Shown here piece after piece: positions 60,306-64,000 of a stretch of 64,000 bases of DNA (position 1 is the first letter of the stretch; each line of letters begins with the position of its first letter). The translations under genes were made by a program, and so were the position numbers. The stretch covers positions 248,001 to 312,000 of the forward strand of contig NZ_AYYK01000004.1 of assembly GCF_001436095.1 (NCBI RefSeq), in the 5' to 3' direction. This DNA is from Lapidilactobacillus dextrinicus DSM 20335. Lineage in GTDB: Bacteria; Bacillota; Bacilli; Lactobacillales; Lactobacillaceae. Under the pieces are notes generated by a model. It saw only the letters and a list, made by a program, of their open reading frames with translations. It was not told the origin of the DNA and ran no database searches.

Positions 60306-60518
60306 TTAGGATTGGCTGTTTTCTAATTCAATCAGTTCATCTAATATTTGTCCAGGCGTTTTACCGATTGCTTCGGCAAGTGTGATCAACGTCTTAACTT
60401 TAAGTTTGCTAACACTTTCTAGCTCATTAGCATATTGCAATGTACTAGCAGTGACGCCTGTTGCTTTAGTAATTTTATAACGTGTTAATCCGTATTTTTT
60501 TAGTAGTTCATCAATCAA
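60306..60518 (-). CDS. small XRE-family HTH protein
   Basis: 70 aa with one Cro/C1-type helix-turn-helix (LTRYKITKATGVTASTLQYA, then LITLAEAIGKTPGQILDEL). Too short for a separate sensor domain, so a DNA-binding autoregulator or antitoxin-like protein is likely. TTG start at 60518 with GGAGG eight bases before. It begins 18 bases after the 127-aa gene and shares its promoter. Confidence 0.85.
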   Translation of the reverse strand: MIDELLKKYGLTRYKITKATGVTASTLQYANELESVSKLKVKTLITLAEAIGKTPGQILDELIELENSQS

Positions 60519-60536
60519 TAAACAATCCTCCGAATA

Positions 60537-60920
60537 TTAGTCAGCAATATATTTAACTTCTACTGGAATATAACCCAATTCTTCAAGATCTAAATCAATG
60601 CCAACATCTGTGATTTCAAATTTAGTACCGGCTGGTACAAGCACTTCACGTTCGACTTCTTCGGCTGATAGTTCTTCAACTTCTTTAGCGTTGTTGTAGT
60701 CAACTTCATGAACTGGCACTTCATTAATAGCTGTAAACACATAATCAACGGCACGTACAGTTTCAATAGAGAATGAGCCTTCGTTAGTCCAAGATTCAGC
60801 ATTTTCAAGAGTAATGATTTGGCCTTCTTCTAAATCTAACATATCATTAACTGAAATTTGGCGGCTAATTCCTGAAATACTGTTTGTAATTTGTTTAGCT
60901 ACTGTGTTTTTATAATCCAT
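60537..60920 (-). CDS. prophage-borne protein, possibly a compact ADP-ribosyltransferase
   Basis: 127 aa, acidic. No certain family, but the layout resembles an R-S-E class ADP-ribosyltransferase core: R20 (GISRQISV), S43-W44-T45 after EEGQIITLENAE (the STS-equivalent strand), and E90-R91-E92 in EREVLVPAGTKFEITDV, close to the exoenzyme-toxin pattern of ExE followed by a VLLPxGTKF-type strand. The usual N-terminal helical region is missing. Upstream of a small XRE gene and behind a palindromic operator, which suits a toxin, effector or regulated phage protein. Function is inference. Confidence 0.4.
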   Translation of the reverse strand: MDYKNTVAKQITNSISGISRQISVNDMLDLEEGQIITLENAESWTNEGSFSIETVRAVDYVFTAINEVPVHEVDYNNAKEVEELSAEEVEREVLVPAGTKFEITDVGIDLDLEELGYIPVEVKYIAD

Positions 60921-60962
60921 GATTGAATACCCGCTTTCTTATTGATCTTATCTACATCTATT

Positions 60963-60991
60963 ATTATAGTACGGTGTACCGTACTAATCAA
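60963..60991 (-). promoter_or_regulatory. promoter with palindromic operator for the ART-like/XRE unit
   Basis: Minus strand TTGATT (60986-60991), 17-bp spacer, TATAAT (60963-60968). The spacer holds a perfect inverted repeat AGTACGGT-gt-ACCGTACT (60968-60985), so a bound dimer would block RNA polymerase. The XRE protein is the obvious candidate ligand. Confidence 0.75.
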
Positions 60992-61000
60992 TAGTTTAGC

Positions 61001-61960
61001 TTATCTTTTTTCAATTATTTCTTTAAAATATGGATCGTTAATAATTTCTTCCCAAACCGTGTAAACTGATGAGGTTTTGAAACGAGCTAAAAGCACGTCT
61101 ATCGAGTTGTTGCTGTACGATGCAAATTCTCTTTTTAACGGGAACCTACCGTGTTCTTTGTAAAACTCTGCAACTTGTCTTACCAACGTTTTTTTAGAAA
61201 TAGGTGATTGGCCAGAATTGGGTTTTGCTAAATTATAATCGTCCCTCATTTGTGTTAAAGATCCAAAAACTCGTACAAAAACGTGTGGTTTTGGCAACCA
61301 CTTACAATCTGTAATATCCTTTGATACTGGTATTCGTCCTAGTTGCTTCTCGAGACGTTTGTACCCGCTAATCAATTCTTCTGGCGTCCAATTTTGTAGT
61401 TTATAATCGCGCCATCGTTCAACTACCTCTTTTGAGATGCCTGCTTCGTTAGCCAAATCTATGATTGAACCAAATTCTTTACGAATATAAATCAAGCTAG
61501 GCATCCGTTTGTCCTTTACAATATCATTAGAGCTTGCAGCATATCCTAATTCTTTTGATAATCTTTTATATCCTTCAACTATTTTTTTACGATCATAATC
61601 GTGATGGACATGAACATTATCATCACCAAGTGCGCGTTCTAATGCGTTATTCCATGAACCAAACCGTCTTCTTGCCGTACTTCCATATTTGCTTTCACGT
61701 AAACGTGGCAGCCGTCCAAGCTTGTCATTAAGTTCGCGAATTGCTGATAGTATTTGTTCATCACTAACATCACGGCTGGTTACTTTATCTTCTCCAAGCG
61801 CTAATGATAAAGCTTTATTCCAAGTCCCAAATCGATAAGCAATGTTTTTCCCGCGTTTAATATCAAGAATTCTTGGTAGTTTTTCATATTCTTTATAATA
61901 CTCGCGTAATTGATCTAACATTTGTTCGTCTGTTAATTTATCAATTTCTGTTTTTTTCAT
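61001..61960 (-). CDS. protein of five homing-endonuclease-associated (HNH-type) repeats
   Basis: About 319 aa built almost entirely of five repeats at roughly 11-57, 67-114, 123-175, 192-244 and 256-308. Each follows the pattern of a helix, LGRLP-like turn, then FGSWNNAL (RFGTWNKAL, RFGSWNNAL, EFGSIIDL, VFGSLTQM in order). This matches the homing endonuclease associated repeat (HNH_repeat) that binds DNA beside HNH nuclease domains, but no HNH, GIY-YIG or LAGLIDADG catalytic motif is present. A DNA-binding role is likely. ATG at 61960, GGAG seven bases upstream (61963 also possible). Prophage cargo. Confidence 0.75.
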   Translation of the reverse strand: MKKTEIDKLTDEQMLDQLREYYKEYEKLPRILDIKRGKNIAYRFGTWNKALSLALGEDKVTSRDVSDEQILSAIRELNDKLGRLPRLRESKYGSTARRRFGSWNNALERALGDDNVHVHHDYDRKKIVEGYKRLSKELGYAASSNDIVKDKRMPSLIYIRKEFGSIIDLANEAGISKEVVERWRDYKLQNWTPEELISGYKRLEKQLGRIPVSKDITDCKWLPKPHVFVRVFGSLTQMRDDYNLAKPNSGQSPISKKTLVRQVAEFYKEHGRFPLKREFASYSNNSIDVLLARFKTSSVYTVWEEIINDPYFKEIIEKR

Positions 61961-61983
61961 CATACTTCTCCATCCAATGTATC

Positions 61984-62077
61984 AAAAAAGCTCGGACTAA
62001 TAGTGTTTAGTCCAAGCTGTTACATTCCATATTGGTTAGATAAAAAGTTATTTAGATAAACGTGATAAGTAGCTACG
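61984..62077 (-). ncRNA. candidate small RNA or attenuated leader
   Basis: A promoter-like pair (below) would start a minus-strand RNA near 62077, which ends about 95 nt later at a strong terminator (61990-62000 with 62009-62019, then six T). It could be an independent small RNA or a leader with a terminator ahead of the repeat-protein gene. Confidence 0.4.
61990..62019 (-). terminator. terminator ahead of the repeat-protein gene
   Basis: An 11-bp stem AGCTTGGACTA/TAGTCCGAGCT (one G-T pair), loop of eight, then TTTTTTG on the minus strand. Confidence 0.85.
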
Positions 62078-62083
62078 AGTAAA

Positions 62084-62112
62084 TCATAAGCTATCATGGT
62101 CTATTTTGCAAA
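62084..62112 (-). promoter_or_regulatory. promoter of the candidate small RNA
   Basis: TTGCAA (62107-62112), 17-bp spacer, TATGAT (62084-62089) on the minus strand, just after the endolysin terminator. Confidence 0.55.
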
Positions 62113-62120
62113 CAAAATAA

Positions 62121-62150
62121 AAAAAGCCCCACTCTTAATTGAGTGAGGCT
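62121..62150 (-). terminator. endolysin (lysis cassette) terminator
   Basis: GCCTCACTC pairs with GAGTGGGGC (one T-G pair), loop of six, followed by seven T on the minus strand. Confidence 0.85.
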
Positions 62151-62249
62151 CGTGTCAAAAATCGCCCACAGAAGAACGACGTCGGTTTTTTGCCCGACAA
62201 TATTAAATACGCAAAACTGCTTATTTGTTTTTTAATTTTGCAATTATTT

Positions 62250-63560
62250 TTATTTAACTCGTAAACGCTGACCAATCCGAATGAAGTTGACGTTGCTTAA
62301 ACCGTTAAGCTGCTTGATATTATTAGTTGTTGTGCCATATCTAGCAGCAATACCGCTAACAGTATCACCGTATTTAACCGTGTAGTAAGTAGCTGATACT
62401 GAACCGCTAATTTTTAGCTTCTGACCAACGTAGATATAGTTAGCGTTGCTAATTCCGTTCAAACTTTGCAACTTGCTAACTGTCGTACCGTAACGACTTG
62501 CGATAGCTGATAAGGTATCACCGCTGCGAACTGTGTAAGTTGACGTTGATGAACTACCGCTACCAACTGATAAGATCTCAATATCTGATGTCTTAATCCA
62601 AGATAAGATACCAGCTAATAATACTTTACCCTTAGCAACTTGTTGAACTTTATAGGTCTTGCCACGTACCCAGCTTGGCATGCCAACACCATTAGCCCAC
62701 TTCGTTGCTTTCAGATTAACCTTAACAGTATTACCAACTTTAATGTCTTTTTTGGCAGTATCATTAGCGTTTTGACCGTCATTAATGGCTGGTGTATCAG
62801 TGTCAGGTTCAACAGTAACTTTTCCGTCATCATCCTGATGACTACCCTTGTAACCATTCTCGGTAATGCCTAACAAGTCAACGTTGCCGTCTAACCCACC
62901 GGCAATATATTCAGCTGTAAACTGCCAAATGGCCACACCGTTCATACTTGGAAAATATTGGAACGGCGCGGAGCTAATTACCCCACTGATTGGGTAACCA
63001 GCAATCCAAAGACTATTTGGAAATGCCTTGATAATTCTTGACACATCAGCATTAGCTTGCAAGAATGCTTTGCTTGAATATAGCATTGGCGTATAACCTG
63101 CTTGCTTAATTCGGCTCATACCGTAGATGATTGCATCAGTATTAGTCGTTGCATTCCAGCTTGCGCCTGACTCAAAATCTAAAGCGACGATTGAATTCTT
63201 GGGCGTCTGAACTTGTGGCAAGAACTTATCTAATGCTGCTTTAGATACGCCGATATTACCACTGACTTGATACCAAATGTATGTGTGCGCAAACTTGCCA
63301 GCCGCGATTGCACTAGCCACTTGCGTTCGGTATGTTGATTGTGTGACGTATGAACCGTTGTAAGTTCCGCCTACTTGGCTGATAACAAACTTATCTTTTT
63401 GATAACCAAACTTACCATTGTTGCCCTGGTACTTTGACCAATCAACGCCATACGTTCGAGTTGCAGCTGATGATGTGGCCACCGGTACGGAAATTGAAGC
63501 AAATAAAATAGCCACCATAAAGGTGACTACCATTTTAGCTATTCTGTTTTTAGATTTCAT
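62250..63560 (-). CDS. prophage endolysin, GH25 muramidase with SH3-like and two LysM domains
   Basis: 436 aa. Signal peptide 1-32 ending ATSSAA, so export does not depend only on the holin. GH25 muramidase (36-232) with D40 (YGVDWSKYQ), D128 and E130 (VALDFESG) and D225/D228 (LDGNVDL). An SH3b-like domain follows (272-331), then two LysM repeats (341-384 and 392-435) for peptidoglycan binding. Cleaves the glycan backbone at host lysis. Its ATG overlaps the stop of the 72-aa gene by 4 bases. Confidence 0.95.
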   Translation of the reverse strand: MKSKNRIAKMVVTFMVAILFASISVPVATSSAATRTYGVDWSKYQGNNGKFGYQKDKFVISQVGGTYNGSYVTQSTYRTQVASAIAAGKFAHTYIWYQVSGNIGVSKAALDKFLPQVQTPKNSIVALDFESGASWNATTNTDAIIYGMSRIKQAGYTPMLYSSKAFLQANADVSRIIKAFPNSLWIAGYPISGVISSAPFQYFPSMNGVAIWQFTAEYIAGGLDGNVDLLGITENGYKGSHQDDDGKVTVEPDTDTPAINDGQNANDTAKKDIKVGNTVKVNLKATKWANGVGMPSWVRGKTYKVQQVAKGKVLLAGILSWIKTSDIEILSVGSGSSSTSTYTVRSGDTLSAIASRYGTTVSKLQSLNGISNANYIYVGQKLKISGSVSATYYTVKYGDTVSGIAARYGTTTNNIKQLNGLSNVNFIRIGQRLRVK

Positions 63561-63775
63561 TCTTTCACCTCTTCATCTTCAACGTACATTGCTACTAGTT
63601 TTGACCAGACTATCAACGCATGCCAATTTCCAATTTTTAAATTTGTCTTTCTTATAAAAAAGGGTGTATTAACAAACTTTTCAAAAAGCTTCTCAACTGC
63701 CGCTTGTTCCTCTTTCCCGTACTCAAAGCTTGGAGAAACAATCTCGCCTTGCGTTGTCTGAATGTGAATTTTCAT
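63557..63775 (-). CDS. small prophage protein of the lysis cassette
   Basis: 72 aa, soluble, between holin and lysin with 4-base ATGA-type overlaps on both sides. The N-terminal [15 protein letters not shown] looks beta-stranded, followed by a helical [13 protein letters not shown] region. No function recognised. Confidence 0.75.
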   Translation of the reverse strand: MKIHIQTTQGEIVSPSFEYGKEEQAAVEKLFEKFVNTPFFIRKTNLKIGNWHALIVWSKLVAMYVEDEEVKE

Positions 63776-64000
63776 TTACACACCTCTTTATCATATTTAA
63801 GAGCTTGTGGACTATCATCAATTCCCGGTGTAGTTGGATCAACAACAACGCCTAGGACAGTTAAGAATGCAAAAAACGCGTTAATAATCGCTGTTGCTTG
63901 CTCATTGATTAAATCCGTCTTGAAATCATAACCAAACGGTACTGCAATCACTTGTGCAAACAACAAAAAAGCCGGCACAATCGCCAGCCAAAACTTCTTA
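63772..64000 (-). CDS. phage holin, phi LC3 family (5' end outside window)
   Basis: The reading frame continues past the window edge (KKFWLAIVP upstream of the internal GTG), so the gene is partial here. Two hydrophobic segments flank a short turn, and the tail has the family motif VVVDPTTPGIDDSPQAL. It would permeabilise the membrane for lysis. Upstream phage genes must lie beyond 64000. Confidence 0.9.
   Translation of the reverse strand, partial: KKFWLAIVPAFLLFAQVIAVPFGYDFKTDLINEQATAIINAFFAFLTVLGVVVDPTTPGIDDSPQALKYDKEVCK

Overview
The window looks like a chromosomal segment of a low-GC Gram-positive bacterium, most likely a member of the Lactobacillaceae. The basis is gene order (hrcA-grpE-dnaK-dnaJ-lepA; rimP-nusA-rnpM-rplGA-infB-rbfA; pyrH-frr-uppS-cdsA-rseP-proS), AGGAGG-type ribosome binding sites with many TTG starts, a Lactobacillus-type pyruvate oxidase, a Man-family PTS with manO, and a GH25/LysM lysin with a phi LC3-type holin. 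The species cannot be fixed from this stretch.

Layout. 1-2.75 kb: an SDR oxidoreductase, a CorA transporter and a DUF421 membrane protein. 2.8-9.8 kb: lepA and the CIRCE-controlled heat-shock genes, with a terminator after dnaK and a separate promoter for dnaJ. 9.9-10.07 kb: a structured non-coding stretch that I cannot assign. 10.1-19 kb: hemW, ribF-truB, and the translation/transcription operon rimP to rbfA, which has a terminator hairpin in its leader. 19-31.4 kb: polC, the pyrH-to-proS lipid/ribosome-recycling operon, tsf and rpsB. 31.6-39.9 kb: a sigH-like sigma factor (with an unusual set of phased direct repeats at its promoter), rlmB, mrnC, cysS, gltX, a PIN/TRAM membrane protein, radA and dut. 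All core genes from 2.8 to 39.9 kb are on the minus strand.

40.1-60 kb is metabolic and accessory: GNAT-rpiA, pepC, gpmA, pepF, pyruvate oxidase (with a probable cre), DUF2187, a heterodimeric ABC exporter, a VOC protein, a membrane-anchored NRSH-type nuclease, two C34-anticodon tRNAs (Gln-CUG, Glu-CUC), superoxide dismutase, the mannose PTS manLMN-manO behind a 556-bp regulatory region, and a class I/II aminotransferase.

60-64 kb is the lysis end of a prophage that continues beyond the window: holin (cut by the window edge), a 72-aa protein and a secreted GH25-LysM endolysin. Beyond the lysin lie cargo genes: a possible small RNA, a protein built of five homing-endonuclease-type repeats with no nuclease domain, and a two-gene unit (compact ADP-ribosyltransferase-like protein plus a small XRE HTH protein) whose promoter spacer is a perfect palindrome. 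A decayed, frameshifted gene remnant lies at the prophage/chromosome side.

The most interesting items are the ART-like/XRE unit, the HNH-repeat-only protein, the phased repeats at the sigma-factor promoter, the structured region next to hrcA, and the promoter-terminator leader of the nusA operon. Functions were assigned by reading motifs and gene order; no database search was run.
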